Source: Thermoplasmata archaeon (lineage in GTDB: Archaea; Thermoplasmatota; Thermoplasmata; Thermoplasmatales; Thermoplasmataceae). From it: a stretch of 64,000 nucleotides of DNA. The stretch spans positions 186,001 to 250,000 of the forward strand of contig JAJZJR010000001.1 of assembly GCA_021810045.1 (NCBI GenBank), written 5' to 3'. Position numbers and translations under genes: made by a program. Under the pieces are notes generated by a model. The model searched no databases. It saw only the letters and a list, made by a program, of their open reading frames with translations, and had not been told where the DNA came from. Below are positions 9,074 through 18,893 of this stretch, piece after piece (position 1 is the first letter of the stretch; each line of letters opens with the position of its first letter).

Positions 9074-10040
9074 GTTCACTGAAAATAATTCCAATTTGAG
9101 GCTTGCCATAAATTCAATCCTTAATGATTCAACGGATGAACAGAAAGCGGATTTTCTGATAGCCATTAATGAAAGCGAGAATTCTTCAGAAATAGTTGCA
9201 GAACTGGCCAGCATCATAAAAAACAGAGCTAGCCTGTCTAGAATAAGCAATGTTTCCGACATAGTGGGAACAGGAGGAGACAGCAAGAACACCATAAATG
9301 TGAGCACAGCCTCTGCACTTGTTGTGAGTTCACTTGGTGTAAGAATCGCAAAACATGGGAATTTTGGAGCAACGAGCAACAAAGGAAGTGCAGATTTCCT
9401 CAGATTCCTGGGCTACAATTTTGAAATGGATCAGGCATCACTGGAGAGGAGAGTAACCGAAACTTCCTTCGCATTTATCCTTGCACCGAGATTCAATGAC
9501 AGTTTTGCAAAATTTGCCATGGCAAGGAAAATGATTGCTGTCAAGACAGCATTCAATTATCTTGGGCCCCTGACAAATCCTGCTGACCCTGATATTCTTA
9601 TGCTGGGCGTCACAAACCATAAAATTTCCAATCTGTACGTGAATTACATGCTCCTCAATGGCAAGAGAGGATGTGTCCTATATTCCGAGGATGGAATGGA
9701 TGAGATTTCACCATATTCCAGAACAAATATTACTTTCATCAGGGATAACGAGTCCACAAAAGAAATCATCAGTCCTGATGAAATCTTTGGAGAAAGAATC
9801 GGCATAGAGCAAATTTCCAGAGTAGATCCAGGCGAATCCTTCCGTCTCACAATGGATGGACTCGCTGGTCACAATAACAATGCTGCCAGATTTATTGCAC
9901 TCAACGCGGGACTATCACTCCTTATCAACGGAAGAGTGAACAATGTTTCGGAAGGTTACAGGAACGCACTGGAAGCAATAAATTCCGGTTTGGTTCACGA
10001 ACATCTTCAGAAAGTCCTGGAGGTGGCCTCCTTTGCCTGA
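9063..10040 (+). CDS. trpD: Anthranilate phosphoribosyltransferase
   Basis: 325 residues with the TrpD motifs VGTGGDSKNTINVST (PRPP loop), KHGNFGATSNKGSADFL, and KTAFNYLGPLTNP. It joins anthranilate to PRPP. It overlaps trpA by 11 bases and trpF by 8 bases, consistent with translational coupling within the operon. Confidence 0.95.
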   Translation: MQSEFTENNSNLRLAINSILNDSTDEQKADFLIAINESENSSEIVAELASIIKNRASLSRISNVSDIVGTGGDSKNTINVSTASALVVSSLGVRIAKHGNFGATSNKGSADFLRFLGYNFEMDQASLERRVTETSFAFILAPRFNDSFAKFAMARKMIAVKTAFNYLGPLTNPADPDILMLGVTNHKISNLYVNYMLLNGKRGCVLYSEDGMDEISPYSRTNITFIRDNESTKEIISPDEIFGERIGIEQISRVDPGESFRLTMDGLAGHNNNAARFIALNAGLSLLINGRVNNVSEGYRNALEAINSGLVHEHLQKVLEVASFA

Positions 10041-10641
10041 CATTCTAGTTAAGATTTGTGGAATTACAAATGTTGAAGATGCCCTCTACTCAGTTGATCA
10101 AGGGGCAGATATTGTAGGAGTGGTACTTTCAGAAAAGTCCCCCAGGCGAGGTACTCCCGATCTGATAAACAGATTGATTTCACTGGGTATACACACAGCC
10201 GGAATCTATACTGACATGGAATCCGTCAGAAATATCGCTAGCCTGGAAGAATACGTGCAGCTCCACTTCCCACATGGAAAAGAAGAGATTTCCTTCGTAA
10301 AGGAAAAGCTTGGCAGGAGGGTAATCTCAGTAGTCTTTGCATATGAAGAGAAATCACCCCTGTCAGCTGCACATAACAAGCTCATGGAAGGTTCTGATCT
10401 TGTCCTACTGGAATATGGGAAAGAAGGCTGGGCCTCCATCCATGATTCAGGAATGGAAATCGGGAAGGAACACATTGGTATTGCCGGCAAAGTCTCAGTT
10501 GAAAACCTGAAATCCTTAATCAGTTATTCCCCGTATTTCATTGATGTAAGCAGCAGTTTAGAGATGTATGCCGGCAAGAAAGATCACTCAAAGATCAGAA
10601 AGTTCATGGAGGTGTTTCGCGCTGAGGAAGCCGCTGTTTGA
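10033..10641 (+). CDS. trpF: Phosphoribosylanthranilate isomerase
   Basis: 202 residues starting DILVKICGITNVEDAL, where KICGIT is the TrpF signature with the catalytic Cys. The start is TTG at 10033, set by GGAGGTGG 8 bases upstream. The aspartate near residue 120 and the C-terminal YFIDVSSSLE correspond to the catalytic and phosphate-binding ends of the barrel, the latter somewhat altered from the common GVDVSSGVE. Confidence 0.92.
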   Translation: MPDILVKICGITNVEDALYSVDQGADIVGVVLSEKSPRRGTPDLINRLISLGIHTAGIYTDMESVRNIASLEEYVQLHFPHGKEEISFVKEKLGRRVISVVFAYEEKSPLSAAHNKLMEGSDLVLLEYGKEGWASIHDSGMEIGKEHIGIAGKVSVENLKSLISYSPYFIDVSSSLEMYAGKKDHSKIRKFMEVFRAEEAAV

Positions 10642-11809
10642 GAAAATAAAGTCACTAAAGGAAACTGGTGATGATTTTGCCTATTTCTGCAAGTTCACAG
10701 ATCAGGAAAGGTTACATGGAGATGAAGTCCTTTTTGAGACACGGGAAAGACCCTATCTTTTCAATAAAGATGTAAGATCAGCACTTGATGAAACCATCCC
10801 TGAACTTATAAGGGCATCCCATGTGGAGAAACCTCAGATCCCCATCTTTACATCATTCAGTATGATTCAGGAGACCCTTGGGATAAAATCCAGACATGAA
10901 CGCACATGGCCAATGATGGGGACCATACTCCCACAGGGAATATCCCACGGATTTTTTATAAGGGAAAATAAAACCCCTTTTAACAATGCACATTCCGCCG
11001 TTGATATCACCCGGAACGATCAGGCCAGGCTTGAACAGAATATATCAGGGATAGTTGAAAGGATCCGGGAAGGAGAAGCACTTCAGGTAGTGCTCTCCCA
11101 GCATTTTGAAGTTGAGGAGTTTGATGGAACTGATATACTTCGGTACCTTCTTCTTAATGACAGATCGAGGTACGTTTACTATTACAAATTCGGAGACAAA
11201 GAAATAATAGGGAGTTCCCCTGAAAACGTTTTCAGGAAAAAGGGGAGTACCATTACAGTAAACCCAATTGCCGGTACCAGAAAGAGATACACTGACAGCG
11301 ATGAGAATCTTATCAGTTCACTGGTCAATGAAAGCAAGGAGCTTTGCGAACATAGAATGCTTGTAGATCTTGCGAGAAATGACCTTTCGAGAATAGGCAT
11401 TCCGGGCAGTGTAAATGTAACTGGAAACATGCAGCCGGAGAAATTTTATTCTGTAATCCACCTCACTAGCAGCGTACAGGCAGAATCTGACCCTGGAAAC
11501 AGCAATTACAGCATTTTTTCATCACTGTTCCCTGCAGGTACCGTGAGCGGAGCCCCAAAGATAAGGGCAATTGAAATTATAGATGAGTACGAAACAAGGG
11601 AAAGAGGCCCATATGGTGGATCTGTTGGCGTAATTGGGGAGAATGATATGGATATGGCCCTCACAATAAGGTCAGCCTTCATGAATAAAGGAAAAGCTTA
11701 CACTCAGGCTGGAGCTGGAATAGTCAAGGACTCTGTTCCTCATAAGGAAGTGGAGGAAATAATCGCAAAAGCCGGAACAATAATGGCAGGAGGACTCGTT
11801 TGCGCGTAA
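10622..11809 (+). CDS. trpE: Anthranilate synthase component I
   Basis: About 395 residues in the chorismate-binding family: [49 protein letters not shown] and the C-terminal [12 protein letters not shown]. The frame has no ATG, GTG or TTG near the expected start. GGAGGTG at 10608-10614 lies seven bases before an in-frame CTG at 10622, so CTG initiation is the best guess. The alternative is an ATG at 10568, which would overlap trpF by 74 bases and add 18 unlikely residues. Confidence 0.93.
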   Translation: MRKPLFEKIKSLKETGDDFAYFCKFTDQERLHGDEVLFETRERPYLFNKDVRSALDETIPELIRASHVEKPQIPIFTSFSMIQETLGIKSRHERTWPMMGTILPQGISHGFFIRENKTPFNNAHSAVDITRNDQARLEQNISGIVERIREGEALQVVLSQHFEVEEFDGTDILRYLLLNDRSRYVYYYKFGDKEIIGSSPENVFRKKGSTITVNPIAGTRKRYTDSDENLISSLVNESKELCEHRMLVDLARNDLSRIGIPGSVNVTGNMQPEKFYSVIHLTSSVQAESDPGNSNYSIFSSLFPAGTVSGAPKIRAIEIIDEYETRERGPYGGSVGVIGENDMDMALTIRSAFMNKGKAYTQAGAGIVKDSVPHKEVEEIIAKAGTIMAGGLVCA

Positions 11810-12375
11810 TGCTTCTTGACAACAAGGATTCGTTCTCATACAACGTAGTACATTTGCTGAAGATATCTGGCCTGGAAGTGGAAGTCTTTGACAATGAGGT
11901 AAATCCTGAAAGTATAGATCCAGAGGACTATGAAGCCCTGATAATTTCTCCGGGACCAGGCAACCCCGTAAATCATAGAGACAGGGGAGTTGGAATGGAA
12001 CTTCTGGAAAAGGAGTTTCCGGTTGCTCTCGGAATCTGTTTTGGTAACCAGTTGCTGGGATACAGGCTTGGATGTGACATCTACAGAACGGAAAAGCTGA
12101 TGCATGGTGAAATTGACACTATGGAAAACAGAGGTACAGGGATCATGAGCGGGATTCCTGATAGGTTCATCGCTGTCAGGTACCATTCATTGGCTATAAA
12201 GCCAAGCCGAAGGGTTGTTGTGGATGCCGTTTCTGTCTCAGATGGTACAGTAATGGCTTTTCACTCAACGGATAACAGGTACTATGGTATCCAGTTTCAT
12301 CCGGAGAGTTATTATTCACAGCATGGAAAAGAAATCATCGAAAATTTCATAGGTGTAATACGTGAACACAGTTGA
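11800..12375 (+). CDS. trpG: Anthranilate synthase component II (glutamine amidotransferase)
   Basis: 191 residues with the class I amidotransferase triad. The nucleophile Cys lies in ALGICFGNQLLGY, and the His/Glu pair in GIQFHPESYY. It supplies ammonia to TrpE. Initiation is likely at TTG 11800, six bases after AGGAGGA; ATG 11809 is the alternative. It overlaps trpE and trpC. Confidence 0.95.
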   Translation: MRVMLLDNKDSFSYNVVHLLKISGLEVEVFDNEVNPESIDPEDYEALIISPGPGNPVNHRDRGVGMELLEKEFPVALGICFGNQLLGYRLGCDIYRTEKLMHGEIDTMENRGTGIMSGIPDRFIAVRYHSLAIKPSRRVVVDAVSVSDGTVMAFHSTDNRYYGIQFHPESYYSQHGKEIIENFIGVIREHS

Positions 12376-13078
12376 CACTATTTACTCCAGGAACCGTTTC
12401 AGAGAGAAAATACCTTACAATCGTACCAGAGACCCATTGAGCCTTTACAGAAACCTGGATAAGTTCAAGTCCATCGGAAAAACAGGGGTAATATCGGAAT
12501 TCAAAAGAAAGTCACCATCAGGTTTTGCTCTTGAGAAGGCTCTTGATCCCATTACATACTTCAGGCAATCGAATCTGGAAAAGATTGCAGGCATAAGCAT
12601 CCTCACTGAACCCGACTTTTTCAATGGTAGTTACTCAGATATCACAAATGTTCAGGAACTGAACCTGCCAATTCTGAACAAGGACTTTGCTTCAACTGAA
12701 ACAATGGTTGAAAACGCATTTAATGCAGGCTCAGACGTCATTCTATTTATCCTTGATTTTCTAGAACCACACCGGGTGGAAGAGCTATGTTCCTATGCTT
12801 TATCTCTTGGGATGGAAGCACTTGTAGAGTTCCATGACCCTGCCTTCATGGATGAACTGAAACCGCAGAAAGGAATCCTTTACGGATACAACAGACGCAA
12901 CCTGAGAACGCTTGAGATGGACCCTAGTGAAGATGAGATTCTAACGAAACTGGGAAGCAGGGGAGTTGACATTATTCTTGAAAGCGGGATAAATCATGCC
13001 TATTTACAGACGCACAATGTTTCGCAATATTTTGGAATGCTCATCGGGACTTCCATTCTCAATGGTGAGAACCTTTGA
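12362..13078 (+). CDS. trpC: Indole-3-glycerol phosphate synthase
   Basis: 238 residues with the TrpC lysine and substrate motifs ISEFKRKSPSG, SILTEPDFFNGS, LNKDF, and the later GYNRRNLRTLE and LESGI. It closes the indole ring. The start is GTG at 12362, overlapping trpG by 14 bases. It is the last gene of the complete operon order trpB2-A-D-F-E-G-C. Confidence 0.95.
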   Translation: MNTVDTIYSRNRFREKIPYNRTRDPLSLYRNLDKFKSIGKTGVISEFKRKSPSGFALEKALDPITYFRQSNLEKIAGISILTEPDFFNGSYSDITNVQELNLPILNKDFASTETMVENAFNAGSDVILFILDFLEPHRVEELCSYALSLGMEALVEFHDPAFMDELKPQKGILYGYNRRNLRTLEMDPSEDEILTKLGSRGVDIILESGINHAYLQTHNVSQYFGMLIGTSILNGENL

Positions 13079-13169
13079 AGAAGGTAGCGTAAGCCCTGAT
13101 CTGATTGTTCCGTCGAATACTGATAATCTGCCTGTCTCACCATTATATATTTTCACATAATATTGTATT

Positions 13170-14846
13170 GTGGCAAATACGAAGATTGTGGCAACGATCG
13201 GGCCCTCAAGCTTCCAGAGAGAGCCGCTTCTTTCCATGTATGAAAATGGTCTCTCAGTCATAAGAATTAACACTGCCCATATAGAACCTGGATACATTGC
13301 AAAAGTAGCAGATTTTGTTGATAAGCTCAATAAAGAAACCGGAAAATATGTAGGTATTATGGTTGATCTCAAGGGCCCTGAACTAAGAACAGGCCAGTTC
13401 AAGGGTGGAGAATTAAGAGTCAGACCGGGAGAGCAATTCTCACTCAGTTCTGAAAATAACGGCCCTATAACATTCTCACACCCTGAAATTTATAATATCC
13501 TTGAACCAAGAGATATGATCCTCATGAGCGACGGAAAAATCCGAATGAAGGTTGTAAGCAAGAAGTCAGGAGGAATTGTTCTGGAATCCCTTGACGATGG
13601 ATCACTCAGAGACAGGAGCAGAGTTAACATCCCTGGAAAATTCCTGCCCCTCGGAAACCTCACAGACAGAGATATCTCCTATCTTAAGGAGGGCATAAAG
13701 GCAAATGTGGACATGTTTGCACAATCTTTTGTGCAGAGAAAGGAAGATGTGGAAGAACTTCAGGAGATTATTATGAAAGAAGGGGGAGATCAGTTTGTTG
13801 TTTCTAAAATAGAGACAAAAAACGGCTTCCAGAATATCAGGGAAATAGCAAAGGTATCGGATTTCATAATGGTAGCCAGGGGAGACCTGGGAGTTGAACT
13901 CCCACTAAAGGAAGTGGCCATTGCCCAGAAGAAGATCATAGAAGAATCCCATATGCAGGGAGTCCCAACTATTGTTGCAACTCAGATGCTTGAATCCATG
14001 GTTAAGTCCAGCAGTCCCACAAGAGCAGAAGTCTCAGATGTAACCAATGCAATTATGGACAACGCAGATGCATTGATGCTTTCGGAGGAGAGTTCCATAG
14101 GTGAATACCCGGATCTTGCAGTAAAATATCTCAAGGATATTGCAGAATATGTTGAATCCAGGAATGTACACCTTGTAGAACCGGAGGAATTTCTTGGTAA
14201 CCAGGTTGCCTATTCAATAGCCCGTGCTGCAAAAATGATTTCCATAGAAATAAAAGCTGATGCCATCCTTGCATTCACCAAAACAGGAAACACTGCGAAG
14301 ATGCTGTCTGCAGTGAGACCAAATGTGCCAATCATTGCAACCGTAATATCCGGAAGGCTGGCAAGAAAACTCAACCTCTACAGAGGGGTGGAACCATTGG
14401 TAATCGACGGAGGAGATGAAAATATCGAACCTGTTGAAGCTCTTGCATATGTGGAAAGAAAGACGTTTCTCAAGCGGGGAGACAGAGTTATAATAACGTC
14501 TGGAGCTCCATATTTCCTCTTTGGTGGAACCAATGAAGTCAGAGTGGCAACAGTAGGAAAATTTATCGGCAGAGGATATTCGTCAGGGAAATCAGTCGCA
14601 GGCAAGGCGTTTACCCCCATCTCAAAAGCTGGTGATATACTCATTCTGGAGGAACCCGAAGTGCCTGAAGGAATCCAAATCAGCAAGTTGAAAGCGGTAA
14701 TTTTCATACCAAGCGTATCCACAAAACTCAAGGAAGAGATACGTGGGAAGGGCGTAACTGTTCTTAGCAATACAAAGCTTGCAGGATCAATCAAGCCTGG
14801 TGACATAGTACATATCGATGGCTCAACAGGCGTAATTACTCAGTAA
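13170..14846 (+). CDS. pyk: Pyruvate kinase with C-terminal extension
   Basis: 558 residues; about 470 is usual. The core motifs are KIVATIGPSS, VIRINTAH, VDLKGPELRTG, the catalytic VVSKIETKNG and MVARGDLGVELP, then TQMLESM with TRAEVSDVTNAI. After about residue 475 an extra domain of about 80 residues (GDILILEE ... LSNTKLAGSIKPGDIVHIDG) resembles the PEP-utilising mobile domain fused to some pyruvate kinases. The catalytic His of that domain is not seen. The start is GTG 13170, about 25 bases after ATTATATATT, giving a leaderless message. Confidence 0.95.
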   Translation: MANTKIVATIGPSSFQREPLLSMYENGLSVIRINTAHIEPGYIAKVADFVDKLNKETGKYVGIMVDLKGPELRTGQFKGGELRVRPGEQFSLSSENNGPITFSHPEIYNILEPRDMILMSDGKIRMKVVSKKSGGIVLESLDDGSLRDRSRVNIPGKFLPLGNLTDRDISYLKEGIKANVDMFAQSFVQRKEDVEELQEIIMKEGGDQFVVSKIETKNGFQNIREIAKVSDFIMVARGDLGVELPLKEVAIAQKKIIEESHMQGVPTIVATQMLESMVKSSSPTRAEVSDVTNAIMDNADALMLSEESSIGEYPDLAVKYLKDIAEYVESRNVHLVEPEEFLGNQVAYSIARAAKMISIEIKADAILAFTKTGNTAKMLSAVRPNVPIIATVISGRLARKLNLYRGVEPLVIDGGDENIEPVEALAYVERKTFLKRGDRVIITSGAPYFLFGGTNEVRVATVGKFIGRGYSSGKSVAGKAFTPISKAGDILILEEPEVPEGIQISKLKAVIFIPSVSTKLKEEIRGKGVTVLSNTKLAGSIKPGDIVHIDGSTGVITQ

Positions 14847-14849
14847 GCT

Positions 14850-16280
14850 TCAGATATAATTCTTTTCCGTCAGTTTTGACATCATTCCTTCCCAGTATTT
14901 ACTCCTGGTCACTATGAAATATATCACCAATCCAATTACGGCTGCTTCCATTGCAGCAGCAATTGGATTCAGTATGGACATAAGAACTCCACTTAACATT
15001 ATGCCACTGTAGGGTAACAGGTATATGGCCCTCTTGAGCCCAACCCGCCTGACCATGATTGCATTTTCCCAAGCCTGAGGCTGTGCTGAAACAATGCTCA
15101 AGGATGACATTATGGCAACAGCCTCCGGAGTCAGGATAAGAACGGCCAGAAGAAGAGGGAAGAGACCTGTGCCATAAATAAAACCCAATATTGCTATGAC
15201 GACGGCAAGAGGAATTTCCAATACCATTGACTGTACCATTTGTGTGAGGACCATTCTCCTGACATAAGTGTGAAAAGGCATGGACAAAGCAGAGAGCCAT
15301 AATCGTTCCACGGAAAATGTTGTGCTGTAAAGTCCCATATTGGCAACAAATGTCAGATATATTATGAGAGTAATTAACACAGGATACAGGTCGTTCACAT
15401 TAGGCAGTTTTGAATACAGTATGGCAAAGCCCGCAATGGCACTGATTCCTGCAATTACTGCCAGGACACCCTTGAGGCGGTATCTGTTTGTCACAGAAAG
15501 AACTGTGCCAGACATTCCAATGGGCCTTCCCGAGTAAAAGTGATAGAAATAATGCCTGAACATTGCCCTTGCTGGATTCAGTCCCACAAATGTAATCCTG
15601 TCCTTGAAAGTCTCCCTTTTCCTGAATGCAGTACGAGGAGGCTTGAAATAAATGTCATTGGTCAATATCCATCTTACAGCAAAAAAGGTTGTAACAATAA
15701 ATAGAGCCAGAGTTCCCATTGTTGACTGTACAAGGTTTCCGGTCAGAATAGAAAAGGGGGAATATGCAAACTTGAGAAGGAAAGAAAACAGAAAAAGAGA
15801 TACTACCGCAAACACGGGGACCCTGTACAAAAGATCAAAATCAGAAACTATCACGGACATGGAGGCCAATATAATACCAAGCATGAGGAAATCAAGGATA
15901 TAAAGTGCAGCGAGTAGCGATATATGGTAGAGTTCGAAGGAATAAGCTACTGAAAGTATTATGAAAATAAGCGAAAGAGAGATGAGTTGAACAGAGAACA
16001 GTGAAATGTTAAGAGTCTTGCCCTTAACAGATGAAGGCAGAAGGAAGTCAGCGTCAGGTTTTGTCATGCCAAGACCGTTGCCAAAGAAAATGATCATTGT
16101 AAGTATAAAATAATAGATGAAAGCGATCACATACGACCCCGACAGTGTTTGAGCAGATCTGTCCGGTGAGATGCCCGAAAATGAAATTGAAATATCCGCA
16201 AAGGCCACCAATATAAGGAAAACAAGAAAACCTTTGGTAAGCCTTGTCCTGATAAGAAGTCTAAGAATTAGAAGATACAC
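14850..16280 (-). CDS. ABC transporter permease
   Basis: 476 residues with 10 or more hydrophobic segments and no clear soluble domain, like ABC-2 type or ABC exporter permeases. The start is GTG 16280, overlapping the ATPase gene by 20 bases, which shows they act together. The substrate is unknown; drug, lipid or peptide export are all possible. Confidence 0.72.
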   Translation of the reverse strand: MYLLILRLLIRTRLTKGFLVFLILVAFADISISFSGISPDRSAQTLSGSYVIAFIYYFILTMIIFFGNGLGMTKPDADFLLPSSVKGKTLNISLFSVQLISLSLIFIILSVAYSFELYHISLLAALYILDFLMLGIILASMSVIVSDFDLLYRVPVFAVVSLFLFSFLLKFAYSPFSILTGNLVQSTMGTLALFIVTTFFAVRWILTNDIYFKPPRTAFRKRETFKDRITFVGLNPARAMFRHYFYHFYSGRPIGMSGTVLSVTNRYRLKGVLAVIAGISAIAGFAILYSKLPNVNDLYPVLITLIIYLTFVANMGLYSTTFSVERLWLSALSMPFHTYVRRMVLTQMVQSMVLEIPLAVVIAILGFIYGTGLFPLLLAVLILTPEAVAIMSSLSIVSAQPQAWENAIMVRRVGLKRAIYLLPYSGIMLSGVLMSILNPIAAAMEAAVIGLVIYFIVTRSKYWEGMMSKLTEKNYI

Positions 16281-17007
16281 TTCTCATCAACCTTGAAACA
16301 ATTTGTTCAATACTTTCCTGACCATGGCCCATATTTCTCAGGTCCTCAGTTGAACCGTTCCATATCTCCTGCCCTCTGGAAATTATGATTACGTGATCCG
16401 TCAGCTTCTCCGCTATGGACATTATGTGTGTGGAAACAAGGAAAGTTCCTTTCATTTCAGAAAACATTGAGATAAGGTTTTCCTGCGTCGGTATATCCAG
16501 GTAGTTGAGGGGTTCGTCCATCACCAATATTTCAGGCCTATGTATAAGACTCAAGGCAACAGCAACCTTCTGCCTGTTCCCTCTGGATAATGCAGAAACT
16601 CGCATTTCCATGTATTCGGACAACCCAAGTGTGCTGACAAGGTCACCTATGCGAGATCCCAGATCATCAGTTTCCCTGATCGCGCCAATATATTCCATGT
16701 TTTCCCGTACAGAAAGTGTAGGATAGGGGCTGGCATCCTCAGGAAGAAACCCGATTATTTTCTTCGCTTCTGGGGAGTTTGGTGAATGCCCCATAATCCT
16801 TACTTCACCATAATCTGGTTTCAGGATTCCACATATAATTTTCAGGGCAGTGGATTTACCGGCCCCATTTGGTCCAAGAAGTGCTACTCGTCTTCCTTCG
16901 GGAATTGAAATATTCAGGTTGGACAGAGCTTTCCTTTCCTTGAAGCTCTTTACAATACCTATAGCAGAAATAGCCTCGTTTGAGTAATTGGTTTCCAACA
17001 ACAACAT
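16261..17007 (-). CDS. ABC transporter ATP-binding protein
   Basis: 248 residues with Walker A LLGPNGAGKST near 50, a signature loop ALSRGNRQKVAVAL near 145, Walker B EILVMDEPLNYLD near 168 and the switch His in LVSTHIM. The layout is that of ABC-2 exporter ATPases (CcmA/NatA-like). It is the first gene of the two-gene exporter. Confidence 0.92.
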   Translation of the reverse strand: MLLLETNYSNEAISAIGIVKSFKERKALSNLNISIPEGRRVALLGPNGAGKSTALKIICGILKPDYGEVRIMGHSPNSPEAKKIIGFLPEDASPYPTLSVRENMEYIGAIRETDDLGSRIGDLVSTLGLSEYMEMRVSALSRGNRQKVAVALSLIHRPEILVMDEPLNYLDIPTQENLISMFSEMKGTFLVSTHIMSIAEKLTDHVIIISRGQEIWNGSTEDLRNMGHGQESIEQIVSRLMRSVSSNS

Positions 17008-17139
17008 CTTCTAATGCATATTCAGTACTAATATATTTTGGAAAGATAAATTATGGCCCCGCCCATAGTTACCTCACTTAATGATTGAATAACCTATTGA
17101 AAATAGTCAGAACAATGCATTTTAGTGACAATCTACTAC

Positions 17140-17160
17140 TTCGATATATATAAATACCTT
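17140..17160 (+). promoter_or_regulatory. TATA promoter of the FKBP gene
   Basis: CGATATATATAAATACC is a strong archaeal TATA box about 50 bases before the ATG at 17201. A short leader with no obvious Shine-Dalgarno sequence follows. Confidence 0.55.
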
Positions 17161-17200
17161 TTTGGGCTGTCGTCGCATTGCACATCTTCGGTGATAACTA

Positions 17201-18001
17201 ATGAATGACGGAGATTTTATCAAAATTAACTTCGAGATGTATGTTGGAGACGACAAGAAACTAGTTTCTACAAACAAAGAGCAGCTGGCTAAAGATAACG
17301 ATATTTATGACGAAAAGCTCCATTACAGGGAAGCAGTCCTTATAGTAGGATCAGAGGGGCTTTTTAATGATATTAATGAATCTTTTAAAAGTGCCGAAGT
17401 TGGAAAGGAATATGAAGTAACAATATCCCCCGAGAACGCGTATGGTCTTAGGGACCCAAAGAACATCAAGGTTCACACAGTCAGGGAATTTCAGAGACAT
17501 GAAATTGACCCGGTTCCTGGCCAGGAGATTACGCTTGGCAACAGGAGAGGAAGAATTATTTCAGTCACACCGGGAAGAGTCCTTGTGGATTACAACCACC
17601 AGTGGGCGGGCAAGTCTGTATATTACAAATACAACGTGATTGCCAAGGTTGATTCTGATGTGGAGAAAGTAAGGGCACTTATTGACTATAACTATAACCA
17701 GGATTCTGAGGACTTCAAGGTTGAATCAAAGGCAAAGGCTTACACAATTACAATACCTGAAGAGGCTAAATTCGATCCCGTATGGATTGAGGCAAAATAC
17801 AGGTTAATCAACGATGTGAGAAAATATCTCCCCGGGAAAGACATAAAGATCGAGGAAGTCTACAAGGGAGAGGAAGAAAAACCCAAGGAAGAACCAAAGG
17901 AAGAGACCCCAGCGGAATCTGCCGAACCAAAGAAAGAAGAAAAGAAGGAAAAAACGGCAGAAAAGGGGAACTCAGAAGTTGAACAAAAGAATACTGAGTA
18001 A
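17201..18001 (+). CDS. FKBP-type peptidyl-prolyl isomerase, long archaeal form
   Basis: 266 residues. The FKBP core (residues about 5-155) contains an inserted flap domain: VGKEYEVTISPENAYG, then VPGQEITLGNRRGRIISVTPGRVLVDYNH, a SlyD-like arrangement. A second soluble domain follows, and the end is a Lys/Glu-rich tail (EEEKPKEEPKEE). This long form assists folding in archaea. The highly charged tail is probably disordered. Confidence 0.88.
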   Translation: MNDGDFIKINFEMYVGDDKKLVSTNKEQLAKDNDIYDEKLHYREAVLIVGSEGLFNDINESFKSAEVGKEYEVTISPENAYGLRDPKNIKVHTVREFQRHEIDPVPGQEITLGNRRGRIISVTPGRVLVDYNHQWAGKSVYYKYNVIAKVDSDVEKVRALIDYNYNQDSEDFKVESKAKAYTITIPEEAKFDPVWIEAKYRLINDVRKYLPGKDIKIEEVYKGEEEKPKEEPKEETPAESAEPKKEEKKEKTAEKGNSEVEQKNTE

Positions 18002-18809
18002 AATTGAATTAAAAGAGAGGAAAGAAGATTATATTTCCTCCCTTTCTGAGGAGCTTTCCCGGCTCTCAGAGAGAATATCAGTTATTTTAGTGCATCCAAA
18101 ATACCAGGGGAATATCGGGGCAATTGCCCGCCTTATGAAAAACAATGGTCTTAATGACCTGAGGATTGTTGGAGGTCCGAGCATTGAAAATGAGGCAATA
18201 TACCGTGCAATGAGCGGGAAGGAAATCCTGGAGTCGGCCACCCATTATGATTCCTTTGAGGAAGCAGTAAAAGGATTCTCTGTTATTGCAGGAACCTCAA
18301 GTTCTCCCACATTCAGTGACAGAAAATTTCTGAGGCTCCCGGTCACCCCACAGGAATTCTGGAAAAGCCACCTAAAAGGGGACAAGAAAATTGCACTTGT
18401 TTTTGGAAGGGAAGACGATGGATTGAGAAATACGGAGATAGAAATCTGCAATGCGTTCATGTATATTCCTGCAAATCCGGAATATCCTGTTTACAACCTC
18501 TCCCATGCTGTGAGTATAATCCTTTATGAAATGCTGAACCAGATGCCAGAAAGCAGCCCTGATATTGCCGAATCAATAAGTGAGGAAAATTTCAACCTCC
18601 TGATTGAGAATGTCTTTGGAATTCTTGACCTTATAGATTATCCAGGATACAAGAGGCCGAACGCAGAAGTAATGATCAAGAAAATTGCCTCAAGAGCCAA
18701 CATTACCGAATCAGAATTTTACAAGATCATGGGCATGGCAAGGTTTCTGAAATATCTGGTTCAGGACAGCAGAAAGGATGCTTCAGATAATGCAAAGCAA
18801 GAGCAGTGA
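17979..18809 (+). CDS. SpoU/TrmJ-like tRNA 2'-O-methyltransferase
   Basis: 276 residues with SPOUT motifs. VHPKYQGNIGAIARLMKNNG carries motif 1 with its Asn and Arg, ALVFGREDDGLRNTEI is motif 2, and YNLSHAVSIILYEML is motif 3. This pattern fits TrmJ-type enzymes that methylate position 32 of tRNA. The start is TTG 17979, overlapping the FKBP gene by 23 bases. The N-terminal 20 residues are charged and may be extra. Confidence 0.88.
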   Translation: MNKRILSKIELKERKEDYISSLSEELSRLSERISVILVHPKYQGNIGAIARLMKNNGLNDLRIVGGPSIENEAIYRAMSGKEILESATHYDSFEEAVKGFSVIAGTSSSPTFSDRKFLRLPVTPQEFWKSHLKGDKKIALVFGREDDGLRNTEIEICNAFMYIPANPEYPVYNLSHAVSIILYEMLNQMPESSPDIAESISEENFNLLIENVFGILDLIDYPGYKRPNAEVMIKKIASRANITESEFYKIMGMARFLKYLVQDSRKDASDNAKQEQ

Positions 18810-18893
18810 ACGCGATCTGTAATTGGGCCTGTAATACAGGTAGAAAACTTTTATTAAGAAATCGGCATTCGGTGGTATTACCGGTCGAACATA

